Positions 40,750 through 49,567 of a stretch of 64,000 nt of DNA are shown here, piece by piece. Numbering within the stretch: the first letter of the stretch is position 1; each line of letters starts with the position of its first letter. A model generated the notes under the pieces. The model made no database searches. It had not been told where the DNA came from and saw only the letters and a list, made by a program, of their open reading frames with translations. Location: contig NZ_JACBYP010000017.1 of the NCBI RefSeq assembly GCF_018982965.1, forward strand, positions 1-64,000, read 5' to 3'. This stretch comes from Streptomyces mayonensis. GTDB lineage: Bacteria > Actinomycetota > Actinomycetes > Streptomycetales > Streptomycetaceae. A program made the translations under genes and the position numbers.

Positions 40750-41715
40750 ATGACCACGATGCGCGCCGTCAGCCAGGACACCCTGGGCGGTCCCGAGGTC
40801 CTGCGGGAGGTACGGGTCGAGCGTCCCGTTCCCCGGCCGAACGAGGTGCTGGTCCGGGTGCGTGCCGCGGGGGTGAACCCGACCGACTGGAAGCACCGCG
40901 CGGACGGCGGCTTCCTCGGCGAGCCGCCCTTCGTACTGGGCTGGGACGTCTCGGGCACGGTGGAGGCGGTCGGTGTCGGCGTCGCCGCGTTCCGGCCGGG
41001 CGACGAGGTCTTCGGCATGCTGTCCTATCCCTTCGGCCACGGTTCGCACGCGGAGTACGTCTCCGCCCCCGCGCGCACCTTCACGCACCTGCCGGCCGGA
41101 ACCGACCACGTCCGGGCGGGCGCGCTCCCGCTGGTGTCGCTGACGGCGTGGCAGGCCCTGGTGGAGCGGGCCGACCTGCGGGCGGGGCAGCGGGTGCTGA
41201 TCCACGCCGCGGCCGGCGGCGTGGGCCACGTGGCGGTGCAGATCGCCAAGGCCCGCGGCGCCCACGTGATCGGCACCGCAAGCGCGGGCAAGCACGCGTT
41301 CCTGCGGTCCCTCGGGGCGGACGAGACCGTCGACTACCGGGAGACGGACTTCGCGGAGGCCGTGCGGGACGTCGACGTGGTCCTGGACACGATCGGCGGC
41401 GACACGTCCCTGCGGTCGCTGCGCGTGCTGCGTCCGGGCGGCATCGTGGTCTCGATCCTGCCGGTAGGGTCCGACGCGTTCTTCGAGGAGGCCGAGCGGC
41501 TCGGGGTGCGGGCGGTACGGATGCTGGTCGACGCCGACCGGGCCGACATGAGGGAGATCGCCCGGCTGGTCGAGGCGGGGAAGCTGGAGCCCACCATCGC
41601 GGAGACGTTCCCGCTGGCCGAGGCGGCCGAGGCGCACGCCCTGGGGGAGACCGGCCGCACCACCGGCAAGATCGTTCTCGTGGTCGACCCGGCCGTCGGC
41701 ACGTCGGCGCGATGA
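40750..41715 (+). CDS. NADPH-dependent quinone oxidoreductase-like MDR-family enzyme
   Basis: This 321-residue medium-chain dehydrogenase/reductase has its start at ATG 40750. The N-terminal GroES-like domain has VRAAGVNPTDWKHR and PFVLGWDVSGTVEAVG. The NADPH-binding domain carries VLIHAAAGGVGHVAVQIAK. No zinc-ligand Cys cluster is visible, so it belongs to the zeta-crystallin-like zinc-free branch that reduces quinones or enones. It is monocistronic and followed by an inverted repeat. Confidence 0.88.
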   Translation: MTTMRAVSQDTLGGPEVLREVRVERPVPRPNEVLVRVRAAGVNPTDWKHRADGGFLGEPPFVLGWDVSGTVEAVGVGVAAFRPGDEVFGMLSYPFGHGSHAEYVSAPARTFTHLPAGTDHVRAGALPLVSLTAWQALVERADLRAGQRVLIHAAAGGVGHVAVQIAKARGAHVIGTASAGKHAFLRSLGADETVDYRETDFAEAVRDVDVVLDTIGGDTSLRSLRVLRPGGIVVSILPVGSDAFFEEAERLGVRAVRMLVDADRADMREIARLVEAGKLEPTIAETFPLAEAAEAHALGETGRTTGKIVLVVDPAVGTSAR

Positions 41716-41750
41716 GACGTCGGCGACATATGCCGACCGAACATGCTGAA

Positions 41751-41783
41751 GTCTGCTCGAACGAGGTAACTTGCTGAGCAGAC
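41751..41783. promoter_or_regulatory. 8-bp inverted repeat upstream of the STAS gene
   Basis: GTCTGCTC (41751-41758) and GAGCAGAC (41776-41783) are perfect complements 17 bases apart. It may terminate the oxidoreductase transcript or serve as an operator for the STAS gene; no T-run follows. Confidence 0.35.
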
Positions 41784-41846
41784 CGGGTAGTTGAGCCCCC
41801 ATTGACAGGCCTGAAGAGGCCGGGACAGGCTGGAGGCGACGTCGTC

Positions 41847-42233
41847 GTGCGGCAGGAATCCCCGTCACCCACCCGCCATCTGCGGGTGCGCCGCGAGCGC
41901 GGGCACACGGTGCTGGAGTTCCGGGGTGAGATCGACATCGCGTCCGCCACGGAGATCGCCCCGCGCCTGGACCGGGAGACGCGGCGCCCCGGCGCCCGCA
42001 TCGTGCTCGACCTCGGCGGGATCGAGTTCTTCGACTGCTCCGGCCTGCGGCTGCTCCACCGGGCCCACGGCCAGGTGCTCGCGGGCGGCGGGCAGGTGCA
42101 TCTGGTGTGCTCGCACCCGCTGACCCTGCGCATGCTGCGGATCACCGGCCTGACCCGGCTGCTGCCACCGCGCCGGACCCTCCAGGAGGTACTCGGCGCC
42201 GCCCTGCCGCCCGCCCGCCGAACGGGGTGCTGA
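41847..42233 (+). CDS. STAS-domain anti-sigma factor antagonist
   Basis: 128 residues from GTG 41847, ten bases after GGAGG. The STAS fold is clear: VLEFRGEIDIASATEIAPRLD, then IVLDLGGIEFFDCSGLRLLHRA. The Ser in DCSGL is the residue phosphorylated by HATPase anti-sigma kinases and dephosphorylated by SpoIIE-type phosphatases, two of which lie in this window. An anti-sigma partner is not adjacent, so its cognate is encoded elsewhere. Confidence 0.9.
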   Translation: MRQESPSPTRHLRVRRERGHTVLEFRGEIDIASATEIAPRLDRETRRPGARIVLDLGGIEFFDCSGLRLLHRAHGQVLAGGGQVHLVCSHPLTLRMLRITGLTRLLPPRRTLQEVLGAALPPARRTGC

Positions 42234-42249
42234 CCGGCCCGCGCCCGTC

Positions 42250-42286
42250 GAGGCCGCCTCCGCCCCGGCGGGCGACGGAGGGCCTC
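42250..42286 (+). terminator. Bulged hairpin after the STAS gene
   Basis: GAGGCC-GCCTCCG pairs with CGGAGG-GCCTC with a small bulge, about 17 bases after the STAS stop. It is a probable terminator with no T-run. Confidence 0.5.
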
Positions 42287-42491
42287 CTCCGGCGGGCGGC
42301 ACGGTCGGGCGCGGGTGGGGCCGGGCGGAAATCCGGTTGCGCCGGTCCCGGGGGCGGACGCCATGATGGCGCGGTCCGTGTTCTTCCAGATCCCCCTCGG
42401 ATCTCCTCAGGTCAGGATCCCCGCATGCGCCGACTCCTCGGAATCCCCCAGCGCCCCTTCCGGCCCACGGTTCTCGAGGACACCGCCCCGC

Positions 42492-44366
42492 ATGCAGCCC
42501 ACGCGCACCCTGAACATCGGCATTCTGGCCCACGTCGACGCCGGTAAGACCAGTCTCACCGAGCGGCTCCTGTTCGACCACGGTGCCGTCGAACGGCTCG
42601 GCAGCGTCGACGCCGGCGACACCCGTACGGACGACGGCGGCATCGAGCGCCGCCGCGGCATCACCATCCGCTCCGCGGTCGCCTGCTTCACCGTCGGCGG
42701 CACCCGGGTCAACCTCATCGACACCCCTGGCCACTCGGACTTCGTCGCGGAGGTCGAGCGCGCCCTGGAGGTGCTCGACGGCGCCGTGCTGCTGCTGTCC
42801 GCGGTGGAGGGCGTACAGGCCCGCACGCGGGTGCTGATGCGCACCCTGCGGCGGCTGCGGCTGCCCACCCTGGTCTTCGTCAACAAGATCGACCGGCCGG
42901 GCGCCCGGCCCGACGCGCTGCTGGACGACGTCCGGCGCCTGCTGACGCCGCACGTCGCGCCGCTCACCGCGGTGACGGGCGCCGGTACCCCGCGGGCCCG
43001 GGTCGTCCGCCGTCCGCCGGACGGGCGGACCGCCGAGGCACTCGCGGAGGTCGATCCCGAGGTGCTGGCCGCGCTGGTGGACGGCACCGGGCCGACCGCG
43101 GACGACCTCGCGGCCGCCCTCGCCGCACGGACCGCCGACGGTACGTTCCACCCGCTGCTCCACGGCTGCGCCCTCGGCGGCCAGGGCGTACCGGAACTGG
43201 TGGAGGGCCTGGTCGCACTGGTCCCGGCGCCGCCCGCCGCGCCGGGCCCCGCGGCCCCGCGCGGCACCGTCTTCGCCGTACGCCCGGGAGCCGGCGGCAG
43301 GCGCACGGCGTACCTGCGGCTGTACGACGGTGAGGTGCGCCCCCGGCGGCGGCTGACGTTCCTGCGCCGGGAGGCGGACGGCCGGACCACCGAGGTCTCC
43401 GGCCGGGTGACGCACCTGGACGTGGTCGGCGGCGACGCGACCCTCACCGCCGGGAACATCGCCGCGATCAGCGTCCCCGGCGGCCTGCGCGTCGGCGACC
43501 GGCTCGGCGAACCGGCGGACCGGGCACCGCAGTTCGCGCCGCCGACGCTCCAGACGGTGGTCCGGGCGCGGCACCCGGAGCAGGCGGCACCGCTGCGCGC
43601 CGCCCTGCTGGCGCTGGCCGACCAGGATCCGCTGCTGCACGTCGGGCCGGCGGAGTCCGGTGCGACGGCGCTGCTGCTGTACGGCGAAGTCCAGATGGAG
43701 GTGCTGGCGGCGACGCTGGCCGAGGACTTCGGCGTCGAGGCGGAGTTCGCGCCGGGCCGGGTCCGGCTCGTGGAACGCCCGGCCGGGACGGGCGAGGCGG
43801 CCGAGGAGATGCCGTGGCTCGACCACACCCGCTACTGGGCGACGGTCGGGCTGCGGGCGGAGCCGGGACCGCGCGGCTCGGGCTGCGTGTTCACGTACGA
43901 GACGGAACTGGGCGCGCTTCCCCGGGCCTTCCACCAGGCCGTGGAGGACACGGTCCGGGACACGCTGCGAACCGGTCCCCGTGGCGCCCCGGTCACGGAC
44001 TGCCGGGTCACGCTGGTGCGCTCCGGCTTCAGCTCACCGCTGAGCACGGCGGCAGACTTCCGCGGGCTGACCTCGATCGTGCTGCGCCGGGCCCTCGACC
44101 GGGCGGGGACCGTGCTGTACGAGCCGTACCACGCGTTCGAGGTGGAGGTCCCGCCGGACTCGCTGGCGGCCGTGACCGCCGGACTGGCGCCGCTGGAGGC
44201 GGACTTCACCGGCACCACGGGCGGCGATCCCTCCTGGCTCGTCACCGGCGAGCTGCCGGCCCGGCGGGTGCGGGAGGCCGAACTCCGGCTGCCCGGCCTC
44301 ACCCGCGGGGAGGCGGTGTGGTCCTCGCGTCCGGCCGAGGACCGCCCGCTCCGGCCCCGGCACTGA
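42492..44366 (+). CDS. OtrA/TetM-like ribosomal protection GTPase
   Basis: 624 residues from ATG 42492. Translation-GTPase motifs are AHVDAGKTSLTERLL (G1), IERRRGITI (G2), LIDTPGHSDFV (G3) and VFVNKIDRPG (G4). EF-G-like domains follow, with SPLSTAADFRGLTSIV near the C-terminus corresponding to the SPVSTPADFR segment of TetM/OtrA domain IV. Such proteins displace tetracycline from the ribosome. No tetracycline biosynthesis genes are nearby, so it may be an intrinsic resistance or a ribosome-rescue factor. The frame is open upstream and ATG 42363 is an alternative start. Confidence 0.88.
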   Translation: MQPTRTLNIGILAHVDAGKTSLTERLLFDHGAVERLGSVDAGDTRTDDGGIERRRGITIRSAVACFTVGGTRVNLIDTPGHSDFVAEVERALEVLDGAVLLLSAVEGVQARTRVLMRTLRRLRLPTLVFVNKIDRPGARPDALLDDVRRLLTPHVAPLTAVTGAGTPRARVVRRPPDGRTAEALAEVDPEVLAALVDGTGPTADDLAAALAARTADGTFHPLLHGCALGGQGVPELVEGLVALVPAPPAAPGPAAPRGTVFAVRPGAGGRRTAYLRLYDGEVRPRRRLTFLRREADGRTTEVSGRVTHLDVVGGDATLTAGNIAAISVPGGLRVGDRLGEPADRAPQFAPPTLQTVVRARHPEQAAPLRAALLALADQDPLLHVGPAESGATALLLYGEVQMEVLAATLAEDFGVEAEFAPGRVRLVERPAGTGEAAEEMPWLDHTRYWATVGLRAEPGPRGSGCVFTYETELGALPRAFHQAVEDTVRDTLRTGPRGAPVTDCRVTLVRSGFSSPLSTAADFRGLTSIVLRRALDRAGTVLYEPYHAFEVEVPPDSLAAVTAGLAPLEADFTGTTGGDPSWLVTGELPARRVREAELRLPGLTRGEAVWSSRPAEDRPLRPRH

Positions 44367-44471
44367 GCCGTCGCCCCGGCGTGCGCTGCGCCTTTCCACT
44401 CCCGCGCCAACTGCTGCGTCTGGCACGGGAGATGGAGGGCATCCGGGTGAGTAGGAAGGAGGGCCGTCGCG

Positions 44472-45155
44472 ATGACGACTTCCGTCAACAAGCCCACGAG
44501 GGACGACCGGAAACCCGCGAGGCGCCTGCCCGGCTGGGCGAAGGCGTCGGCCGCGGTCGTGCTGGTGCTCGTCGTGCTGTTCGCCGGGCTCCGGCTGAGC
44601 GTACTGCCCGGCCTCAAGGACCTGTTCGGCTCCGAGACCCGGGACCGGTCGGGCCCCGCGCTGCTGAAGTCCATCCAGGACATCAGCCGTTACGACGCCG
44701 CGTCCGGCAACTTCCAGGTCGTCGTGGACCTGGAGAAGGACACCAGGTTCCTGCCGGACGCGGTCCGCGGCACCCGCACCCTGTACGTCGGGGCCGGGAC
44801 CGTGGACGCCTACGTCGACCTCGGCAAGCTCGGAGAGGACGACGTGAAGGTCGACGGCGGCCGGACGTCGGCCACGCTGCGGCTGCCGCACGCGGCACTC
44901 GGCGAGCCGGCCCTCGACCCCGACCGCTCCTACGCGGTCTCCAAGCAGCGCGGTCTCCTGGACCGCCTGGGCGACCTGTTCTCCGACAACCCGAACAGCG
45001 AGCAGGCCGTGCAGAAGCTCGCGGCCCGGCACATCGGCGACGCGGCGAAGGACAGCGAGCTGAGGACCAGGGCCGAGACCAACACCACGGCCATGCTCCA
45101 GGGCCTGCTGCACTCCCTCGGCTTCGAGGAGGTGCGGGTGGCCTACGACGGATGA
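44472..45155 (+). CDS. DUF4230 membrane-anchored protein
   Basis: This 227-residue protein starts at ATG 44472 after a strong GGAAGGAGG. One membrane segment at residues 22-43 (ASAAVVLVLVVLFAGLRL) is followed by an extracytoplasmic DUF4230 domain: LLKSIQDISRYDAASGNFQVVVDLEKD, YVGAGTVDAYVDLG. These proteins are widespread and uncharacterised. It is 105 bases after the OtrA-like gene and 43 bases before the VanZ gene, on the same strand. Confidence 0.85.
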   Translation: MTTSVNKPTRDDRKPARRLPGWAKASAAVVLVLVVLFAGLRLSVLPGLKDLFGSETRDRSGPALLKSIQDISRYDAASGNFQVVVDLEKDTRFLPDAVRGTRTLYVGAGTVDAYVDLGKLGEDDVKVDGGRTSATLRLPHAALGEPALDPDRSYAVSKQRGLLDRLGDLFSDNPNSEQAVQKLAARHIGDAAKDSELRTRAETNTTAMLQGLLHSLGFEEVRVAYDG

Positions 45156-45197
45156 CCGGCCTGCCGTGCAAGGAAGCTGACGACTGGAGGACCCGAC

Positions 45198-45737
45198 ATG
45201 GCTCGTGCCGTCCCGGGGTTGCGGCGGTGGCCGCGCCCGCGCGCCGTCGAGGCGCAGGAGACCGACCGTCCCGAACGGCACGCGCTCGCCCTGCCGTTGC
45301 GGCTGCTGGCGACGGCGTGCGCGTTCGTCTTCATGGTGGCGTTCGCGGTGGTGCTGGCACGGCTGACCCTGCACCCCTCCCCCGCGTCCGAGGCCCTGAC
45401 CCACACCAACATGCATCCGGGCCGCTCGCTGAGGGCCTATCTGGACCAGCCCGCGCTGCGGGACGCCGTGAAGCAGATCGGCGGGAACATCCTGCTGGGT
45501 GTGCCGTTCGGCGTGCTGGTGCCGGTCGTGGCCCCGCGCACGCGCGGGGTGCTGCGGGTGCTGCTGCTGACGGCCGTGGTGATGCTGCTGGTGGAGTTCG
45601 CGCAGGGCGCCCTGGTCACCGGACGGGCCTTCGACATCGACGACGTCATCCTCAACACCGGTGGCGCGCTGGTCGGTTACCTGCTCCTCGGCCGGCGGAT
45701 GAGCCGCACGGTGCACGCGCGCAAGGCACGCGACTGA
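45198..45737 (+). CDS. VanZ-family membrane protein
   Basis: This 179-residue protein has four likely membrane segments: about 32-54, 99-115, 120-140 and 148-166. VanZ signatures are QIGGNILLGVPFGVLVP and DIDDVILNTGGALVGYLLL. VanZ gives low-level teicoplanin resistance by an unclear mechanism; most homologues have unknown roles. It follows the DUF4230 gene and could be co-transcribed. Confidence 0.9.
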   Translation: MARAVPGLRRWPRPRAVEAQETDRPERHALALPLRLLATACAFVFMVAFAVVLARLTLHPSPASEALTHTNMHPGRSLRAYLDQPALRDAVKQIGGNILLGVPFGVLVPVVAPRTRGVLRVLLLTAVVMLLVEFAQGALVTGRAFDIDDVILNTGGALVGYLLLGRRMSRTVHARKARD

Positions 45738-45750
45738 GAGCGGGACAGCT

Positions 45751-45810
45751 GGTACGTACCAATCGCCGTACGCGGTATTGACCACCCCTTGCCCCACTCC
45801 TTGAATCAAG
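45751..45810. promoter_or_regulatory. Two short palindromes in the GH16 promoter region
   Basis: GGTACGTACC at 45751-45760 is a perfect 10-base palindrome; CTTGAATCAAG at 45800-45810 is a perfect 5+1+5 palindrome. They lie 130 and 80 bases before the glucanase start, where sugar-responsive regulators of secreted hydrolases usually bind. Confidence 0.35.
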
Positions 45811-45883
45811 AGGCGACATCCCCGTCCCCACCCCCACCTCGGTCGGGGCTCCCCTGGCGGAGCCCCGTACGGAAGGGAGAGCC

Positions 45884-47176
45884 GTGGCCCGCCCACGCCT
45901 GCTCCGCAGATGTCTCCTCGCCGCCGCCCTGTCCGCCGGTCTCGCCGCGTCCCTCGTGACCGGCCCGGCCCGGGCGGAGCCCCAGAACTCCGGGAGCACC
46001 CGGAGCTCCGGAAGCACCCAGCACCCCGGGAGCACCCGGAGCGCCGACGCCTCGGCCGCCGCCGTGGTGTTCTCCGACACCTTCGACGGCCCCGCCGGTG
46101 CGGCCGTCGACTCCTCGAAGTGGCAGATCGAGACCGGCGACAACGTCAACAACCACGAACGGCAGTACTACACCTCCGGCAACCAGAACGCCGCCCTGGA
46201 CGGCCAGGGCCACCTGGTCGTCACGGCCCGCAAGGAGAACCCGGCCAACTACCAGTGCTGGTACGGCACCTGCCAGTACACGTCGGCCCGGCTCAACACC
46301 TCGGGGAGGTTCACCGCGCAGTACGGGCACGTCGAGGCCCGCATGAAGGTGCCGCGCGGGCAGGGCATGTGGCCCGCCTTCTGGATGCTGGGCACCCCGG
46401 TGAACTGGCCGGACTCCGGCGAGATCGACATCATGGAGAACGTCGGCTTCGAGCCGTCCACCGTGCACGGCACCCTCCACGGCCCCGGCTACTCCGGCGA
46501 GGGCGGCATCGGCGCGGGCTACACGCTGCCGGGCGGCCAGGCCTTCGCGGACGCGTTCCACACCTTCGCCGTCGACTGGGCGCCCGACTCGGTCACCTGG
46601 TCGGTGGACGGCAACGTCTACCAGCGGCGCACCCCTGCCGACCTGGGCGGGAGGCAGTGGGTGTTCAACAAGCCGTACTTCCTGATCCTCAACCTCGCGG
46701 TCGGCGGCTACTGGCCGGGCGACCCGGACGGCTCCACGGTCTTCCCGCAGACCCTGCTCGTCGACCACGTGTCGGTGACGACGGGCGACTCACCGGCCGG
46801 CGGCGCGATCCGGGGCCTGGCCGGCAAGTGCGTGGACGTCGCCGCGGCGAACACCGCCAACGGCACGCCCGTACAGCTCTACGACTGCAACGGCACCGCG
46901 GCCCAGCAGTGGACGGTGGGCTCCGACGGCACCATCCGGGCGCTGGGCAAGTGCCTGGACGTCGACGCCGGCGGCACCGCGGACGGCACGGTCGTCCAGC
47001 TGTGGGACTGCAACGGCACCGCCGCCCAGCAGTGGGTCGTCACCGCCGCGCGCGACATCGTCAATCCGCAGGCCGACAAGTGCCTCGACGTGACCGGCAA
47101 CGACCCGGCCAACGGCACCCGGCTCCAGATCTGGACCTGCGCGGGCACCGCCAACCAGAAGTGGACGGTCGGCTGA
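45884..47176 (+). CDS. Secreted GH16 beta-1,3-glucanase with ricin-type carbohydrate-binding domain
   Basis: 430 residues from GTG 45884 after GGAAGGGAG. The signal peptide (LLAAALSAGLAASLVTGPARA) is followed by a repetitive Ser/Gly/Thr linker. The GH16 catalytic core contains MWPAFWMLG and GEIDIMENVG, the ExDxxE motif with both catalytic Glu. From about residue 310 a three-repeat beta-trefoil RICIN domain follows (KCVDVAAANTANGTPVQL; QLWDCNGTAAQQW). It should hydrolyse laminarin or fungal wall glucan outside the cell. Confidence 0.93.
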   Translation: MARPRLLRRCLLAAALSAGLAASLVTGPARAEPQNSGSTRSSGSTQHPGSTRSADASAAAVVFSDTFDGPAGAAVDSSKWQIETGDNVNNHERQYYTSGNQNAALDGQGHLVVTARKENPANYQCWYGTCQYTSARLNTSGRFTAQYGHVEARMKVPRGQGMWPAFWMLGTPVNWPDSGEIDIMENVGFEPSTVHGTLHGPGYSGEGGIGAGYTLPGGQAFADAFHTFAVDWAPDSVTWSVDGNVYQRRTPADLGGRQWVFNKPYFLILNLAVGGYWPGDPDGSTVFPQTLLVDHVSVTTGDSPAGGAIRGLAGKCVDVAAANTANGTPVQLYDCNGTAAQQWTVGSDGTIRALGKCLDVDAGGTADGTVVQLWDCNGTAAQQWVVTAARDIVNPQADKCLDVTGNDPANGTRLQIWTCAGTANQKWTVG

Positions 47177-47210
47177 GCCACCGGGCGGGGGCCGGCCCCG
47201 ACTCCGCCCG

Positions 47211-47229
47211 GGACCTGTCGGACAGGTCC
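47211..47229. terminator. Hairpin between GH16 gene and convergent small gene
   Basis: GGACCTGT (47211-47218) pairs perfectly with ACAGGTCC (47222-47229) around CGG, 35 bases after the glucanase stop. No T-run. Confidence 0.6.
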
Positions 47230-47465
47230 TAGCGCGGGGTCCAGGTGAACTTGTCCCCGCCCACCCAGCGGACCACGTCGGGGTCGTCCAGGTCGTGGAC
47301 CGTGATGCCGAAGGCCGCAGCCGCCTCCAGTACGTCGGTGACGTCCCTGGCCTCACCGACCACCTGACCGTCGATCTCGACGATCCGGAACGGGGGCGTC
47401 CCCGGCTGCACCCGGAGCACCAGGATCCGCGGCCTGCCCATGTGCGGGCTGTCGATTTCGGTCAT
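47229..47465 (-). CDS. 78-residue hypothetical protein
   Basis: ATG 47465 gives a compact acidic protein with mixed beta/alpha pattern: PRILVLRVQPGTPPFRIVEIDGQVVG then ARDVTDVLEAAAAFGITVHDLDD and a Trp-rich end (RWVGGDKFTWTPR). Codon bias is strong and the sequence resembles conserved small Streptomyces proteins, but no function is known. It has no signal or membrane segment. Confidence 0.7.
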   Translation of the reverse strand: MTEIDSPHMGRPRILVLRVQPGTPPFRIVEIDGQVVGEARDVTDVLEAAAAFGITVHDLDDPDVVRWVGGDKFTWTPR

Positions 47466-47586
47466 GACTCGAGGGTAGGCCGTGGATCCGCGCCGGGCGC
47501 TGTGTCCGTGATGCGGGCTTCGGTGTGCTGGGGAACCCTGGACGAGGCGGCACAGCAGGTGCGAGGGCCGGCCGGAGGTGGTGGCG

Positions 47587-48618
47587 ATGGAGCCCGTCGA
47601 GGCGCTGGAGCGGATCGCGTTCCTGTTGGAACGGTCCCAGGCTCCCACGTACCGGGTCCGTGCCTTCCGGACCGCGGCGCGGGTGCTCGGCGGCCTCACC
47701 GCGGACGAGCTGCGCGAGCGGGCCGGCTCACTGGAGTCGCTGAAGGGGATCGGCCCCAGGACGGCGCAGGTGGCGCGCGAGGCGCTGGCCGGCCGCACAC
47801 CCGGCTACCTGGAGAAGCTGCGGGACGAGGCGGCCACCCCGCTCGCCGAGGGCGGTGAGCGGCTGCGGGAGCTGCTGCGCGGCGACTGCCACCTGCACTC
47901 CGACTGGTCCGACGGCGGCAGTCCGATCGAGGAGATGGGGAGGACCGCGGCGGCGCTCGGGCACGAGTGGGCTGCGCTGACCGACCACTCGCCGCGGCTG
48001 ACGGTGGCCCGCGGGCTGTCCCCCGAACGGCTGCGCGAACAACTGGACGTGGTGGCGCGGCTGAACGAGACCTGGGCGCCGTTCCGGCTGCTGACCGGCA
48101 TCGAGTGCGACATCCTCGACGACGGTTCGCTGGACCAGGAGCCGGAGCTGCTGGAGCGGCTGGACGTCGTGGTGGTGTCGGTGCACTCCAAGCTCCGGAT
48201 GGACGCCCGCGCGATGACCCGCCGCATGGTCGCCGCCGTACGCGATCCGCACGCGGACGTCCTCGGCCACTGCACCGGGCGCCTGCTGAGCGGGCGGGGG
48301 CGGCCGGAGTCGGCGTTCGACGCGGAAGAGGTGTTCGCCGCCTGCGCGGAGTCCGGCACGGCCGTGGAGATCAACAGCCGTCCCGAGCGGCTCGACCCGC
48401 CGCGGCGGCTGCTGCGCCGCGCGGTCGCCGCGGGCGTGCTGTTCTCCGTCGACACCGACGCGCACGCGCCCGGGCAGCTGGACTGGCAGGTCCACGGGTG
48501 CGCGCGGGCGGAGGAGTGCGGGGTCCCGGCGGAGCGCGTCGTGACGACCTGGTCGCTGGACGAGTTGCTCGACTGGACCCGCCGGGGCCGCACTCCGTCC
48601 GGAGTGACCGGCGCCTGA
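47587..48618 (+). CDS. PHP-domain phosphoesterase with helix-hairpin-helix region (PolX-like)
   Basis: 343 residues from ATG 47587 after GGAGG. Residues 1-80 are a Pol beta-like helix-hairpin-helix segment (LESLKGIGPRTAQVAREAL). The PHP domain supplies metal ligands: DCHLHSDWSDGG, LTDHSPR, GIECDI, VHSK, GHCTGR and VDTDAHAP. The polymerase domain of PolX is missing. Related stand-alone proteins act as DNA-end or phosphodiester hydrolases; the substrate is unknown. Confidence 0.88.
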   Translation: MEPVEALERIAFLLERSQAPTYRVRAFRTAARVLGGLTADELRERAGSLESLKGIGPRTAQVAREALAGRTPGYLEKLRDEAATPLAEGGERLRELLRGDCHLHSDWSDGGSPIEEMGRTAAALGHEWAALTDHSPRLTVARGLSPERLREQLDVVARLNETWAPFRLLTGIECDILDDGSLDQEPELLERLDVVVVSVHSKLRMDARAMTRRMVAAVRDPHADVLGHCTGRLLSGRGRPESAFDAEEVFAACAESGTAVEINSRPERLDPPRRLLRRAVAAGVLFSVDTDAHAPGQLDWQVHGCARAEECGVPAERVVTTWSLDELLDWTRRGRTPSGVTGA

Positions 48619-48849
48619 GGTGGTACCCGCCGGACGACCCGCGGACCGGACGGCCCGCGGACCATGACCGAAGGAAACCGACGGACCGGCCCGGGGACCG
48701 GGGAGCGACCAGGACCAGCGGACCGCGGCCGGGAACCAGGAACCAGACAGGGCCGGCGGACCGGGCCGGGGACCTGGGACCGACCAGGACCAGTGGGCCG
48801 GGTACCACGGGCCAGGGACCGGGGCCGGCGGACCGGAAAGGGAACGTGC
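48619..48849. other. Low-complexity spacer rich in GGACCGG/CCAGG words
   Basis: This spacer between the PHP and HAD genes is dominated by degenerate repeats such as GACCGGGG, GACCAGGACCAG (twice) and GGCCGGCGGACCGG (twice). It looks like slippage-expanded DNA. No gene is supported. The ribosome site AAAGGGAA lies at its end. Confidence 0.5.
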
Positions 48850-49506
48850 ATGCAAAGGGCAGCCGTGTTCGACGTCGACGGGACCCTCGTCGACACCAAT
48901 CACCTGCATGTGACGACCTGGTGGGAGGCGTTCAGGCAGGCGGGGCACCGGGTGCCGATGCACGCCGTCCACCGCGCCGTGGGCCTTCCCTCCGCCGCTC
49001 TCGTCGGACACCTCCTCGGCGAGGACCGCGACCGGGATCTGGAGGCCGGTCTGAGCGCCGCGCACAAGGCGCTGTACGGGCAGTACTTCGACCGCCTGCC
49101 GGCCCTGCCGGGCGCGGGCGACCTGCTGCGCCGCCTGGCCGGCGAGGGCTGGACGGTGGTCCTCGCCACCTCGGCGGGCGGCGCGGAGCTGGGGGCGCTG
49201 CGGCGGGCGATCGGCGCGGACGACGCGATCGCCGCCACCGCGAGCGCCGACGACGTAGCCGCGGGCAAGCCGGCGCCCGAGCCGGTCGAGCACGCCCTGG
49301 AGCTGGCCGGGGTGCCCGCCGAGCGTGCGGTCTTCGTCGGGGACACGGTGTGGGACATGCGCGCGGGCACCCGGGCCGGGGTGCGCTGCGTGGGCGTGCT
49401 GTGCGGCGGTCTGCCCCGCGCCGACCTGGAGGAGGCGGGCGCCGACGCCGTCTACGCGGACCCGGCGGACCTGCTGGCGTCGCTGGAGGGGAGCCCGTTC
49501 GCATGA
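48850..49506 (+). CDS. HAD-superfamily phosphatase
   Basis: 218 residues from ATG 48850 after AAAGGG. The four HAD motifs are complete: nucleophile Asp in AVFDVDGTLVD, Thr/Ser in VVLATSAGG, Lys in AAGKPAPEP, and acidic pair in VFVGDTVWDMRAG. A four-helix cap sits after motif I, as in beta-phosphoglucomutase or phosphoglycolate phosphatase relatives. The substrate cannot be specified. Confidence 0.9.
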   Translation: MQRAAVFDVDGTLVDTNHLHVTTWWEAFRQAGHRVPMHAVHRAVGLPSAALVGHLLGEDRDRDLEAGLSAAHKALYGQYFDRLPALPGAGDLLRRLAGEGWTVVLATSAGGAELGALRRAIGADDAIAATASADDVAAGKPAPEPVEHALELAGVPAERAVFVGDTVWDMRAGTRAGVRCVGVLCGGLPRADLEEAGADAVYADPADLLASLEGSPFA

Positions 49507-49567
49507 GGCACCTTGTGGTGGTCCGCCGCACGACCTGCCCGCCGCCCGCCTGGGCACCCGGCGCCGC

